This document shows positions 31,877 through 46,800 of a stretch of 64,000 nt of DNA, piece by piece. Made by a program: the position numbers and the translations under genes. The first letter of the stretch is position 1. Each line of letters begins with the position of its first letter. Below the pieces are notes generated by a model. That model saw only the letters and a list, made by a program, of their open reading frames with translations. It was not told the DNA's origin and did not search any database. Source of the stretch: Siniperca chuatsi (taxonomy: Eukaryota > Chordata > Actinopteri > Centrarchiformes > Sinipercidae); the NCBI RefSeq assembly GCF_020085105.1, contig NC_058046.1, positions 17,756,675 to 17,820,674 on the forward strand. Direction: 5' to 3'.

Positions 31877-34800
31877 ATGGAGGCTGTAAGACCAAAGAAG
31901 ACCAAGGCAAAAACCAGCGGAAAATCACAGGTGATTAAACCAAGTCCCTTACAGTCACTCTTCGCCTTCTTCTGCTCCTTGCTTTACACAGGTTCACAGG
32001 TGGAAGGCCCATTCCATTGGCCTTGAGACAGGACAGGTCTCTCCAGTCCATCACAGAACAAGACAGTTATAAACACACTCCTTCTCACAACTATGGACAG
32101 TTTAGAGTATCCAATCCAACGTACTTTTATTTCTTTAGAAATTGGGAAAACTAGGAAACTACAAAACTTGCAAAACATGGAAACTTCAAATAAAGGCCTA
32201 GGGCCCAAAAACGAATACAAAATCTTGATTTTAAATGGCAGAACTAATCACTGGGACACTGTGCTGAGACATCATAATTGTTATAATTATTTTTGCCACA
32301 TTCATCATAATGTTTGCTCTGTAGTCACATGCCCTTTGTTACATGTAGAAAACTAGGGCAGTGGATACTGGACAACTCAGTTAACCAAGGAAAATTAATT
32401 TTACCCGTGATTGTTGTTTTATGTTTTCAGCTGGTCGGGAAGCAAAAGCAGGCAGAGGACGACAAAAGAGCCACAGCTCCCTCCGCTGTCTGTGATGAGT
32501 CCTCCACCTCTGGCTTCACTGACATCCCCCTCAGTCTTCAGGATCAGGAAGCAGAGGAGGAGCAGCAGGACCCTGTTCAGCCCCCTGAGACCACAGCACA
32601 GTCATCAGATCTGCCCTCTGAGAAACAGCAGACCTCCTCATCACATACTTTATCCACATCAGTGTCAACTAAGACTTTACAGTCAACTCTGACATCACAG
32701 GATACAGTGCATCTGACAGGGGAGGGTGGTGGAGCAGCAGCTCAGGAGGCTGAGTTTAAAGTTGCAGCACAGACCAATGAGTTGGTAAAAGACACACAGT
32801 CATGGAATCAGCCATGTGTTTCAACTCAGTTTCAGATCCCACATGCCCCGAGTGTCCCTGCACTGTACCCGTCTCTCCCAGCACTGGAGGAGAGTCCTGT
32901 GATACAGCTCTGTGAGGAAGCTGTGAAAAATAGGGAAAAGGGACCTGCAGTGTTGGCACTTCCTGAGCAGGAATCTTCCCCTCTAAGTTTGCAGCCTCTG
33001 GATTCTGTAGCTGAACTTTCGAGGAGCAAACTCTACCCAGAATTATCTAAAACAGCTCCAGAAATTCAGGTAATCTCATACAAAAGAGATAACATTAAGT
33101 TAGATTGAGTACAGTTGTGTTTTGGTTGTTTTTTTCAAATGGAAAAAGAACAGTGGAACACCACAGTATTGAAAGACCATCAGTGTTTTCCCCCCGAAAC
33201 AACACTTAAAAGTCAGTGCTTTATAATTTCTCTGTGTTTCTAAAAGATTGAGAATGTATTGGTGGTGGCAAAATAGCATTCACAAGCTTCACAAAACTTC
33301 TGATCAAATAAGTAATTTTTCTAATGCAGTTGCACATGAATTCACCATTTCAGCAGACTTTTTAATCTGTTGGTACATTTAACTGAAATTTCCCACAACC
33401 TAGCAACATATTAACATGAGAATAGCTAACTGTCGTATGGTTATGGTTATTGTGTTGTGATGATATAGGTTGAATTTAAGTTTTATGTTTATGAAGTGGC
33501 TGTAGCTTAGTCGACTGTTCTAGTAGAGTCAACAATAATTGCTGCTACTGTACCTGTCATGGTATCCACGTTATTAGTGATTTTCTTTCTACAAAATTTC
33601 CCCAACATTATATTAATATGTATATATATAAACATTAAGGTATATGGTCAAAATATTGTGATATTTGATTTTGTCAATATTGCCCAGACCCAGATAATAA
33701 CATTATTAAGTGACTACATTAATTGTGCCCTTACACATATACATGCATTAACATGTGAGATAACCTCTCTCACCTCATGTTTTTCTACTGCAGCCGTTCT
33801 CACTGGAGCAGCTGAGTGTCTGGGAGCCAGGCGGAGGTTTGCGAGCTTGGTTAGAGGGTGTTGAAGTGTGTGCAGCCCAGTTCTGTACTCTCGCCCGGCA
33901 GGAGAACCACGAACTGACCGAACTGCTGCAGAACTACTGGCGCTGTCGTAGACAGCTGACACAGTCACACACACAGCTACATACACAGTCGTCTGACTGC
34001 AAGAGCACACAGAATCGTCTCTGGAGCTTCAGAGATGAACAGCTTACACTTCAGGTGTGGTAGTTAAAACAAAGCAGAAATATAGTGTGTAGAGAGAACT
34101 ACTAACAAATGGTATTCTGCTGTAATGACATTTTTAATATAATTTCTTCCCTACAGGGTGTGTGTGCAGATCAGTCTAAGGTGTGTGGGTACCACCGCTT
34201 CCAGCAGGCAGAGTTCAGTCAGAGTGTGCTGGCTGAGCTGAGGAGACTGTTTGAAGCTCGTAGTGAGCTGCTCCATCAGAAGGTGGCATTACATGCGTAT
34301 ACTGCTCTGCTGTCACGTGTACAGGTCGAATCATACTTGTATCATCTACTAAAAGGTGAGAGACTGTACTGGTGGTGGCTAATTCTAATTAACTTGAAGC
34401 CTTAACATGCCTGTTACAAACATGCCTCTCATGCACAATACTAATATTAAGTACATACCCTACATCAGTTTTACATTTGTTTGTTTTTGTTATCAGATTG
34501 TTCTGGCAGCCAAACACAGCCTTGTTCTCTCCAACCCTTGAAAGAGGCCATCAGCGTTCTGTTTAGCTTCACACGTAGAGTCCTGGATGACACACAGTTC
34601 CAGACAGACGTCCATCACTGGCTGGAGAGACTGGTATACACACACTCTACCACTTTTCTTACTCCATGTTGGTCGAGGTATTTTGTTGTTGGGTTTCCTC
34701 AAATGGCTCTGGTCCACTCTCCAGGTGGCAGTCCTGCTACATGTTGGAGGGTCAGGAGAGCACCTCTACTTGCTGTGCCATCTTCTGTGCTGTCCTGCCG

Positions 34801-37800
34801 GGGTTGGCAAGTGGGCTGCACCCTTCCTTCAGGTTAGTTAGGGACACATTCTTTCATTTATTGTTGTCATGCCAATGGTTATACATACTGACTGGAGTTT
34901 TCTTCTCAATTTCTGCCTCAGATTCAAGTTTGGAGGAACACCTATGGAGTGCAGCACTTTATGCAAGCTCTGGCCGTCCTAATGTCGCCTGCCAAGTAAA
35001 TATAGGAGCCCCTTTAGCAAATACGCTTTCTTACCCAGTGACTGTGAACTGTACACTCTAGCTTTATGTCTTTGGTTTTCCATGAGAATCCAGGTCATCT
35101 TGGTCTAACAACCACGCATCTCTAACCAATGGCTTCTATGTTTTGCCTCAGACACCGTGCAGAGTTTCTGGGACATCTGAAACCATGTGACAGCCAGAGC
35201 TCAGCAGCTTCTGGACCTGAGTCTGGCAACTGGACACTAGTGGATGAAGGGGGAGAAGAGGTATGTGTAGGGAAAACAATGACTGCATTTTAAGAAAAGA
35301 AACAAAACCTCCACTAAACAAAGAATTATCTAAAAAATAGGGGTACGTTAATATGTTAGACAATTTCACGTGTGCGTATATGGGATGGAAGTGAAAGCTG
35401 TTAAAAATAAAAACCAAATAACCAATCAATTTTTTTCTACATGATTGCATGGGAAGATACGTAGAAAACTTAAGTTAATTTTATTTTCCTGGTAAAATCA
35501 GTATCTGTTTTGTTTTCCTTCACTGATTGTGATGCTGTTATGTAAAAAAAACCCCAGTCTGTATGTCCCTCAAGAAAATGTGATGTGTCATTGAGGTTTG
35601 CAGATGATGAATTTATGAATCAGAATGTTCTGATCTTTGTTCTGACCTGCTGAGTCACATTCAAAGCTTTTGTATAAAAGGTGCCAAATGAACATGGCCG
35701 TGTAAATATCAGTCTGGCTTAAAACCACGACTGCTGCCAGTACTAATGTGTTGCTTAGGAACCACTTCAAGAAACATATTATTTTGCAATGCAGGAACAT
35801 TTTAAGATACTGTAATTTAAGTATTATATAAAAAATTTTAAACTTTCACATTTTTTAATACAATGGTCTTTTGTTAACATTTTATATAAAAAAGTAAGTA
35901 GCCTCCACTTTGCAGCTTGCCTTAAAAAACTGTTGGCAGTTTAAACAAGTGTAAAATAGAGCCTGTCATGACTTATTTTTCACGACTAAGAGTGCAGTTT
36001 GTGGTCATTTAACCTCTAACTGCATTGCCCTTCTCTTCTCTCTGTGTTTAGGATGAGGACCCAGACAGCAGTTGGTTGTTGCTCTGTGAGGAGGATCTGA
36101 TATCACTGCTCACCCAGTTCCCATTCCAGCAGCTCTATTCACACATGCTGGGGATGAGCAAGCAGGGTAAGGGAGTCTGTCTGTCCTTCTGTCTGTTGGT
36201 TTGTACCACTTACTGTATGATCTGACATACCACTTTCCCTTCAGGTGTTTATGAACCCCAGGCCCATTCCAGTCAGAAGATGATGCATGTTTTTGGATTT
36301 GCTTCCTCACTCATCGAAATTCTCGCTCTTGGACTGCAAACCTACAACAGGGCACGATACAGACAGCTAGTCAAACGAATAGGACACATCATACGGTCAG
36401 TGCACCAATAATATACAGTAAGCTGCTAACATCAGAAAACATAAACAAATTACATATACAGTATTTAACATTCAATATTCATAATGTTCTCTATTTTTCC
36501 TCAGAATGACAGTGTGTTATGTCAGTGATCACTGGGCCCAGTATGTGAGTTTAACTGGGGCTGCTGGATCCAGCTCACACTCTCTGTCTTTGGACAAACT
36601 GCAGCTAGAATACGACTATCTCTTCCTAAGAGCTGTTTTACATGTGCTCAGAAACAAAAGGTGAGGAATTGGCGTCAAGTTTCAGTTTTTACTGGAAATG
36701 ATTTACTTTATGGACTTCACAATTATTTTCTGTGGTCCTCTCTCACAGGCTGGGAATTTGGTTGTTTATGTCCGAGATGCCGTATGGGACTCTGTCCAGC
36801 TCTATGCTGTGGAGGGTCCTTTATGTTATGCAGCGTGCAGAGACAGCAGGACTGGAAACACTCTGCACTGCTAGTGACACACTTTCCTGCATTCAGGCAC
36901 TTAGAGGTACCAGTATACGCTCTTACCCTGAACAACATATCCTAAAAAATGAAACTATCATCTGCATTGTAGTAATGCTTGGATGTGGCAGTTTCATCAT
37001 CATATTGAAAGCTGAACGTATCTTAAACACAATTTTTAAGGCAGTTTTAAAAATGCCCCACACACTTTTGAATTGAACTTTTCTCAAACTACGTAACTTG
37101 CTTAACAAACAGGGGTTTTATTATCCTTCTCAGTCTGATGTTGGCAGTTGCCACCCTCTTATTTTACTTTATGTCTCTGTTACAGACCCAGAGCACCAAG
37201 AGAAGTTTGAGCACTGGCTGTGTGAAGTGAACAGCTCTGATGGCATCTCCCTCCTCACCGCGCTAGCACACATGGCCACACCAACTCAGCACTCAGACCC
37301 TGCATTCATCACAACCATAACTCTGCTGATTTACCAGGTATGACAAGGAGATGCAGAGGGAAAATACTAGAAGAGGCATGTATAAAAATGTATACGATGT
37401 AGAGTCATTTAGATGCCAAAACAAAGCTACTGCATTACTCAGATATTATATATAGACTACATGAATTAAGACACTGTGTAAATCATATAGAGGTAGGTAA
37501 CCGAGGTAAGGTAACCAATACTGAGGAGGGTAGCATAGAGAAAACAAAGTTTCAAGGATACATAACACTGGTTAAAGATTCATCACCCTGGTCCCTTGGT
37601 TAGAAAACATACAGTACCTATGTTGTTCTTTGACATCTCTTTATTATTTTTGCTCCAGGTGTCTTATGTGAGTGTGTCTACCAGAGAAACTTACTCTAAA
37701 GTGGGGCGGGATTTGCTGGCAGCCATAGCAACAGTCCATCCCTACGTTATCTCTGTGCTCCTGGAGAGACTGAGAGAGACCATACAAACCGTAGGAATGG

Positions 37801-40800
37801 TTGGTATTGCTATTCTATTAAGCAGCCGCATTAGCATATTTAACTGTGTCGTTGACTACATTGAGAGGAAAATATCTAATTTGGCAGAGCTCGAACTCAT
37901 GAGTTTTTGTTTTTTGTTTGTTAGGTGGCTCTGTACTTGTGCAAAGAGCTACCTCTGAGTCTGTGGCAGCCCCAGCCACAGGAAATATGTGTGATCGGAG
38001 CCTGGTTGCTCCAGCATCCCCTGTCTGCTGTGGAGAACCGGCTAGCTTGTGTCATACTGGAGGGTCTGAACTGGGGTTACACACAGGTAGTCATTGATGC
38101 ATTAAAAGTTATGTGTCCAGATATCTTGAGTACAATTGTGAGTTTGTCGTTCAACCTGTTTCCTCTGCAGGATGGCTCCTTGGCCCTGTCTTCATCTCTC
38201 CATAGTGAAGTGGCTCTGCTGGTGGCTGAAGCCTATCAGAAGTACCTTACTGACAAACCGTACAGTGGCCTCATATCAGAGGGAATCAAACAGGTGACAC
38301 ATCCACTCTTTGCTCACAGACGTTTAGTGTGAACCACCGTGGCTTCATCACTGCATCCAACGTTACTTTGTGGGTTTTTTCATCTTTTTCTCTCTTACTT
38401 TCTCCCTTCAGGTGTCTTATATTGCTAGTGTCCTTCGTTTGGGTGTATCTCCTGAAGCATCCTTTAGTCAGTGGGCATGGCAGCTGTTGCTAAGGCTAAA
38501 GCTCCATGGCAATGCCCAGAACCCTAAAGGAGCCTGGTCAGTTCCTGCTTTGACGTCCAACCCACCTCCAGAGCTTACACACACTCCCAGCATGCACTCT
38601 GTTATCAGGGCTGTAAAAGCAGGAATCCCTATTGGATGCTACCTGTCCATTGCCATGACATCAGTGGGACATAGGTTTGTACTCACTCACACTATACCTA
38701 ATACTTATGGTTCATTTATATCTAGAATCTGAATGAAGTTAATCTCCTGTGGATTTTCTTTCTGTGTTTTTCCAGTCTGGAACACTTTTGTACCGATGGA
38801 GTTGGGTTGTTGAAGAGTTTGATTCAGTCTCGCCACCTGAGAGCTGCTGTGCATCTTCTGGACAACATCCTACCCCCAACCTACCCTCTCAGCTTCTACC
38901 TGCTCAACAACTCTCAGTAAGAAAGATACATACTTCACACACAGCCTATAAAAGACCAGAAAGAAAGATATATATTATAGCAGCTACTGTATCTCCAACA
39001 CTTAAATTTACTCTTGGCTCTAATGTCGTCCCTCTGTTTATGCCAGGTTTGTAAGTTGTATCCAGTTGTTTTTGCAGTATGACAGCGTGTGTCCTCAAGG
39101 TGTGACACAGCAGGTCACTCACCGGGTAGCACCACTCCTCACAGGAAACACCTATGGAGACAATGTCCGACTGCTGAACAGTGTCATTCAGGTTCGTCAC
39201 AACAAGCTTTTATAATGTATTTCAGGTCTTCATCCATCACAGAAAATTGTTAACATTCATGATTCTTATAATGGTTAGGAAAAAATGGAAAATTACATAA
39301 GAATTAGTAGGTATGGAAGAAATTTAGAAATAAACCGCAAAGTCTTTACTTTGTGTAGGTGTCAGTAATATCATAAGCCAGCAGTCAAAACGAAAAGCAT
39401 TGAAATTTGACTTAAATGCTGCTACTTTGTACACAAAATAAACTGCATGGGGCTTATTTGCATCTTTAGCCAGTGATATAGGCTCCAGTCACTCAACATT
39501 TCCTCAAAAAAAATTCAAAAAAATACACAAAAGATGGCTCAATTTTTTAAGCAAAAACATCTTGTTAAATGAGTGTAAGTTGTTTTAGCCGATACATCTT
39601 CTCCAAAGAGGACATGTATATATGTGTGTTTTATCTTCTAGAGTCATGTGGTGGATAGTTCACAGCCCAGTCGTGTCGGTGCTGCAGCAGTGCTGGAGTT
39701 CTGGGTGGGGATTTTGACTCAGCAGAACCTGTGGTACCGGGACAAAACAGTCCTGTTCCTCATGGATCAGATCTGCTGTGCCGCATTCACTCACCATCAG
39801 GAGGAATGCGTGCAGAAACTTCTGTACCAACAGCATAAGGTATTTACTTAGTCATGTTAGAGGTTTGCATTATTACGGAACTCTTATAGGTACAGAGTCA
39901 CCTTTAACCCATTAAGTTTTGAATTTTAGTACCGTGCCAAAGTATGAATAAGCATGCCAACTCTGAGTCACCAGTGAAATGTTCCTATCAGGAAAACTTT
40001 TCCATTTTCATACTTCACGCAGAATGCCTTGGGTTACCACGGAGATCGGGGTCTACTCTCCTCTCTGGTTGGCTGGATTGCTGGAAATGCCACGCCCTCA
40101 TTCATAGAGGGCCAATCCCTGAGTGTGGAGGTAAGGGTCCCCAAAGCACCAACAGTATGTGCAAGTACTATTGATCACACTGGTAAAGTTCTCAGTCCTG
40201 ACAGACTTGTTGTTGTCTGTGTGTTTGTAGGTTTGGTTCGCCTGGCTGGTGCTGAACATGGAGGGCGTGTTTGAGGAAGATTCTCAGCTGAGACGCTGTG
40301 TTGAACATGAGCTCCTGTCAGAGCCCAACATTTCCCCAGAACAAGCCTTAAAGGTATACAGACACATAGACAAAAAGTTGTACCTTTGTTGAGGTAGAAA
40401 TATCAGGATTACTGTTATTTATAGCAAGCGTTCAGTATCACTTGGCACTGAGAACTTACAAGACATTTCACAATACAGGACACAGTAAGTGTAGGACAAA
40501 ATGTTGAGGACTTCAACTACTTCAACTACTTGTTCAGTAGTCTGATTCATAATCCTAAGTGCTCTATGTAGATGGTGTTAACAGTGTGTCTGTGTCTGAG
40601 CCAGAAGGCGCAGCAGAGGCTGAAGTTGCCGGTAGCACCATCTCTGCAGCGGCTGCAGGTGTACCGCTGGGCGTGTCAGGCCTTTGCCACGCCTCCTGAC
40701 CACCCCCTCCTTCCTCTGGTCTGGCAGAAGTTCCTACAGCTCTACCTCAGACAGCCAGGACCTGAGTTTGGGTATGATGCACACACACGTTACTATTCCT

Positions 40801-43800
40801 AGCCAGGGAAACCAGGAAATAGGCAGAATCCATGTGAAGGAACCATGTCTCTTTTTGTATGCGTTGTCCACCAGGCTGGCTGCAGGTGGATGTATTGGCC
40901 GAAGGTTCTTCCAGGCCTCTTCTCAGGCCGCTTTACTCAGAGACCTGAGACAGCGAATACAGGAGGTGTCTGACTTTCACCATGCTGCCAGCCAGGCCCT
41001 CAGGGTGCCCCCACCACACACGCCTTCACCAGACAGCCAGGGCGACGAAAGCCCAGACAATCCCCGCCCCCCTTACCTAACTTCTCCTCAGCTACACACA
41101 GAGCTGGTCAGGTAGGTCACTGATGCTTTCCTGTTGTATAGCAGGTAGTAGCAGCCATTAGTGTGTTAACAGGCTCTCAGATCTCAGCTGATTGGTTGCC
41201 TACAGGTTGTTTGGTGTATTTGCCGTGTGGTTGGATGATGAGACTCTGCAGAAGCAAGAGGTGTACCTTCCCTCTCTTCCTCCCGAGTATGAACCACACA
41301 GACTGGCACAGGTCATGCAGCGGCAGCAGGTGGGTTTGTCTTTATGTGTGTAAATTTAAGAATGAAAAACATATGATACAGTGGTTGTAATAGGTGTGTC
41401 AAATCTCTTTGTGGTGTGTTATATCATGTAGCTCATACATTTGAATTTGTGTTGACATGTTTTGCTGTAGGAACTGTGGCTGGAGTATGTGGACCAGGAG
41501 CGTCTGCAGTATGATGAGAGAGAGGTTCTCTCTCTGTGGGAAAAGGTGCAGAGTGAGCCAACCTTCTTGCAGGCCCAAAACCCTGGCTTCATTGACTACA
41601 CCAGTCTCAACAATGGTACAGATCCAAAATTGATACTCAAAAATTGATACTTAAAAATATTAAGTAAAGGTCTTCAGCAGATGGGCAGTGGTAAATGTAA
41701 AAGTCTGATAATGATGACCACAAGGAACATAAATGCACACAAATTCATAAATCTAGCAGTAGTTGATATACTGTAGATACAGGCTGTAGACAGGAGTTTT
41801 AAATATATTGCACCAACAATAATCCTGTTTTATCCCGTTTTGTGTCTCTCTGTGTGCAGCAAGGGAGCGTATACTGTCCAACCTGCAGAAGCACCCAGTT
41901 CCTCGTCCACCTCCAGAGCTGCTGCAGCAGAAGGCTCCGGTAGCTGAAGTTCCCACCTCCTGCCTCACTGACTCTAAAGCTGCTGCTGAAATGGTGCAGC
42001 AGGACCTTAGCATCCTGCAGGACCAGGCCAGGTACATGGAGATCATACAAACATTAAAACATTTCCACATCATCAATGGCACACAGTGCACACATGCATA
42101 CACAGAAATGCACTGACTTGTTTGTACTCACACAAACGCACACATCAAAACATATACAAAGCTACGCACTGATTACTAAATACTTATTCATCTTGGTGTC
42201 AGGATTGCAGTGGCACGCGAAGCCCAGCAGGTGGCGATGGAGCAGGAGCTGCTGGAGAGCCTTCCTCTACTGTATAAGAACCAACCAGAGCAAGTCACCA
42301 TGGCTCTGGAGTGTAAAGGGAAGGGAGGGCAGCCGTGCCAGGGACCGGCGAACATCACTGTCACAGTATGACCACTAAAACTGCATACTAGCCACATTTT
42401 TGCGCATTTTAGAATTTCTTCCGTGATCTATTAATAATGTTTTTGTGTGTTGTCTCTGTAACCACGTAGTGTGAGCGTGTCCAGAGACAGGAGGCAGTGC
42501 AGACTCAGATAACGTCACTGCGCAGGGACATCAAGAAGCTTCAAACCGATTCCATGGCTTCTCCACCTCAAAGCCTGGCCCAGGCTGCTGTCCACACAGA
42601 GAACTTTATCACGTCAGTATAAACAGATGCAGTGCTACCAAAATAAAAGAACATGACTGCATCATAATAAATATAATTGCAAACACATTTGGGAGGAATA
42701 AGTGATTAAAATAAGGATGTTTTGACTAATGCGTGGACTGTTTTTATGTGCTCAGGGCTCTGGTGAATATGTACAAGGCACAGAAATCACCAGCAGTGCA
42801 GCATGTTGGCGTGTCTGCCTTCTATCAGGTGGTCTCTTATGTATGTGAAGACACACTGCGACATCCCCCAACACGCCAGTACCTCTCGTCGTGTGTGGAG
42901 ATTCTGGGACAGGTGAGCACACACACATAGCGGTACAAGATTTATATCAAACATTGTTTAGCTTTATTTACAATGCCCAGACAAAGTTAAGTTATTAAGT
43001 CCCTCACCTTTGTTAACCTGAGTCAGAAACACTGTTGCTCAGGGATTAAACAGGACACAGCTGTAACCAATTGGACATAAGTGATTGGTAAAAGGCACAG
43101 GTTCACTCTCTGTTACACATTCTGTACACTCCTTAAATGAACTGACTGGCATTGTTCTTTCTTGTTTTGTGTCTAGGTGTTTATCCAGGGCAATGCAGAG
43201 GAATGCGGCCGTGTCCTGAAGACTATCCTGGAGCACAGGCGTCTTTGCCCACTCATTTCCCCCTTCTTCACTCCCAACGCAGCACCCAGTCAGCTTGTCT
43301 TTCTCTACCAAGACGTGGTGACATCCTTACACATTGACAGTACTGATGTCATTTTCATGCTGCTCACAAAGGTTAGGCTAGACACAAATGCAACACATTG
43401 AAGAAATATTATATAAATCTAAAAAACTCCAGTTACAGTAACCACTTCTGTCGTCCGTCCCCCCCCCCCATAGTTTGACTTGTCCCAGTGGCTGAATGAA
43501 GCCCATCCTGTGTTTTCGGAGAGAACCCGTTTGCTGGAGTTGGTCCACGGAGCTCTCTGCGTCTGCGGCCAAGACCCTGACCCTGAACTTCTTACACCTT
43601 TTCACCTTTTCACCAAACACTGGACCTGGCTTTTACGCCACCATTTCCCTGATCACTACAGTGACTGCCTGCGTCTGCTTATGACCAGTAAGTGTTTGTG
43701 TGTGTACAAAGGCTGCCCAATTGAATTTGATGAAATAATTCTTAACTCTTAAAGTCACAGTTTGAATCATTTACTCAATCAAATAATCAAATTCCGATTT

Positions 43801-46800
43801 TTTAAATCTCCCTTGCACAATTGCCAATAGAACATCACATAATGAAAGGTTAGACCACATTAGACAACACACTAGTTAAGAATGAAAACCAACTTGCAAA
43901 GACGTGCATGAGATGGTGAATCTGTCACATTGAACAGCAGATTTTAATTTTTTGTCTGTTATGTTACTTAGGAGCAAGGACTGTTAAAAAAAAAAAAAAA
44001 AGTCCTGTTGCTCATTCAAGTGATTCATCAAAACACATTCATCTTTTTGAAAGAATGCCTCCTACTCATCTTCCCACCAACAAAAGATGAAATTAATTAA
44101 CAAAACTAAAGTTATTTGAATCGTTCCATCAATCCACTGAATCAAGTATGAGTTGAAAATTTGTGGAGGGTATAGCCTTAGTGTGTGTCTATTTATGTGT
44201 TTTATCAAGACAGAATTTGGGTTTATTGTTAACAGCCCCATGAGATTAAAATGATTCCAAATGAAGGCACAAATGCTAAATGAGATCTGATATAGTGTTT
44301 TTATTTCAAGAATATTGGATTTAGGTATTTGAATTCCAACTTCTCTAACAATCAAAGGCATTTCTTAACCTCATCAGGCTCCTCAAACCAGTTACTGAGT
44401 CCAGAGTGCTGGAAGGTGACTCTGCGAGTGCTGGGCTGCTTACCTCCATCCCGCAATACCAAGAGCAAAGCTGAACAAGCCCTCAGCACCACTGATGTCT
44501 CCGGTCATGCTGTCGGACCCCCAGCTTCTGCCTACAGGTCCCCCATCAGCCTCTCCCCTCAGCAGGTAACTAATGTTGTTTTTAATAGAGTCAAACCTCT
44601 TTATCTGATAATAGTTAACATGTCATATGTGCAGCAGGTAAGATGCTTAAACATTCATTATTAATCCAAACTTGCTCGCTGTGTGATTTATTTATTTATT
44701 TATTTTTTATTGGTTGCTAACAGGTGGATGAGACAGTTGATTGGCTGAGTGATTACTTCCTGCGGAGTCGTCTCAGTAAGCAAGACCTCCGCAGCTTCGG
44801 CCTCTACTCAGCCTGGACTCCCTACATTAGTGAGGTTGTTTCCTTCTGGGACCATTTGATTGGTTGTCTAATCAACGTGCAGCTCAGCAGCTGTGCCAGA
44901 GAGTCAGTGGGCAGCAGCAAAGTAATGAAAGGTATTTGTCAAATTTCAATTTAGATCATTAATACAATTCATCTGATTTGTGCATATGCTTTGTTATGTC
45001 GTTATGGAAGTGAAATGTATCTTGCACTCTCACAGCTCTGCAAGACCTACACAGTAAGATTGTGAAGTTGTTTAAGCCTTGGATCTTTCCTCTGGACACC
45101 GATGATGGCGGGTAAGGATAGCATACCCTCAGCTCTCTGCCATTCATTGGTTTTAGATGGTGGGGAACTGTTGTCAGTGAGACAGATGTGAGCACAGACT
45201 CCAGAGAGGTTTTTTTAAATTTCTGAAGCACACTATACATTACACAAAATAAACCACAAACACGACACTGCTCAGAGAGAAAAGAAAACATTAGATATTT
45301 ACTTCTGAGTGTGAGTTATAAGTCTACCACGTCACAGTTAAGTCTCTCGTGTGGCCAGAGGTTTGTACTGTGATTCTCTTGATCGATACACGGAGAGAGC
45401 AGTTGCTTTCCAGGGTGAAGAAAATGGAAAAAAGCAAAGAGAATGTCAATATCAGTGTCTCTTTGTCTCAGTAACCTCAAGTGTTACCCCTGGCTGGAGA
45501 CAGATGCGAGTGCGGCAGGATGTCTGGTTGGCCTGTACGCTCAACTCACTGACACACTGCATCACAAATTCAGAGGTGGGTTCCCAGCAGTCCTGTGTTC
45601 AGACGTGAGTGTTTTAAGTGCTGCTACTCTTTGTCTGTATTGTTAAAGTTATTTACAACTTTGTGTGGATCTTGCAGATCGTCTGCTCCCCGGCCAGAGA
45701 GGTGCACTGTGGCTGTGTATGATGCAGTACTGCGAGAGCTGCACCTCTCCCCGTACACCCGAGTACCTTCTCTACCTGTACCACACACACCTCCGCAGCT
45801 TGCTCTGGAGACACCTGCACCCTGACACTCAGCTAATGGAGCAGCTTTTCAGTGTGAGACACTCCACCCTCCGACTCCTAACCCCTGACCCCCAACACTG
45901 CACACTGGTCTAGACATGCATGACACAGGGGAGCTTGTTAATTTGAGACCTGGGTCCTTGGCCCCTCGCTCCTATTATTAGCCTAACTTCTTGTAATTTT
46001 AGTATCAACACCGTGTTCCTGGAAACAAGCTCCTGTCTCTCATGACCCGCAACAGATTTATAGTTAGGGTATTCTGATTACTTTCAAGATAACTGGATTA
46101 TCAATTTAGCCATAAATGTGCATCTTAAATTAAGTAGTCAAGGAGTCAAACGTATAATGTTTAATCAGAAGTAGTAAATATTCCCAGTACAGTCACTTGA
46201 GACCCAAGACATTTGATTTGTTTGTAGTTCTGTGTTTTGACAAAGTGGATTTTTGTTTATTTTCTCGCCTTCCTGGTGCCTGCAGGTGGAGAGAGGAAGT
46301 CCCAAGAGTTGCTTCCTCTTTCTTGGAGAGGTGTTATGTGAAGTTAACTGGGTCAGCGTCCTAAGTGACCACTTACAGACGCCCCCCACCTCTACAACAT
46401 ATCCAACTCTACCAGACATGGGTACTCAGAACGAGTCACACACCATGTTAGTCTATCTACTATACATGCTAGTTTTTCTGGCAAAGGAGGAACAAATCCT
46501 GAGTCAGCAGGTAAGTTGAGAATATTTTGGTTTCACATCAGGCTCAGACCTTTTGTCCCTTCTTTGTTTATTCTTAATTTTTCTCCTCCTCCACCTCCAG
46601 GACTCACCTCTACTCAGTCTATTGGTCCAGTCCACCTCTCTGCCCTGGCACCATCTGGACCTGTCCTCATACCAGGGCATTCTGGGATATGTCAGCACCC
46701 ACTACCCTCCCTCCTTGCTGCTCAGTGCTGATTCTGCGCCTCAGCTGCTGCTGAAATCACTGCGTAGTGCTGCTGGGCTCCACCCCTACCCTAATGAAGT

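Noticed and set aside
33490-33530. GTGGCTGTAGCTTAGTCGAC stretch as a tRNA-like start.
   Set aside because: No T-arm (GTTCRA) or acceptor-stem pairing follows at the right distance.
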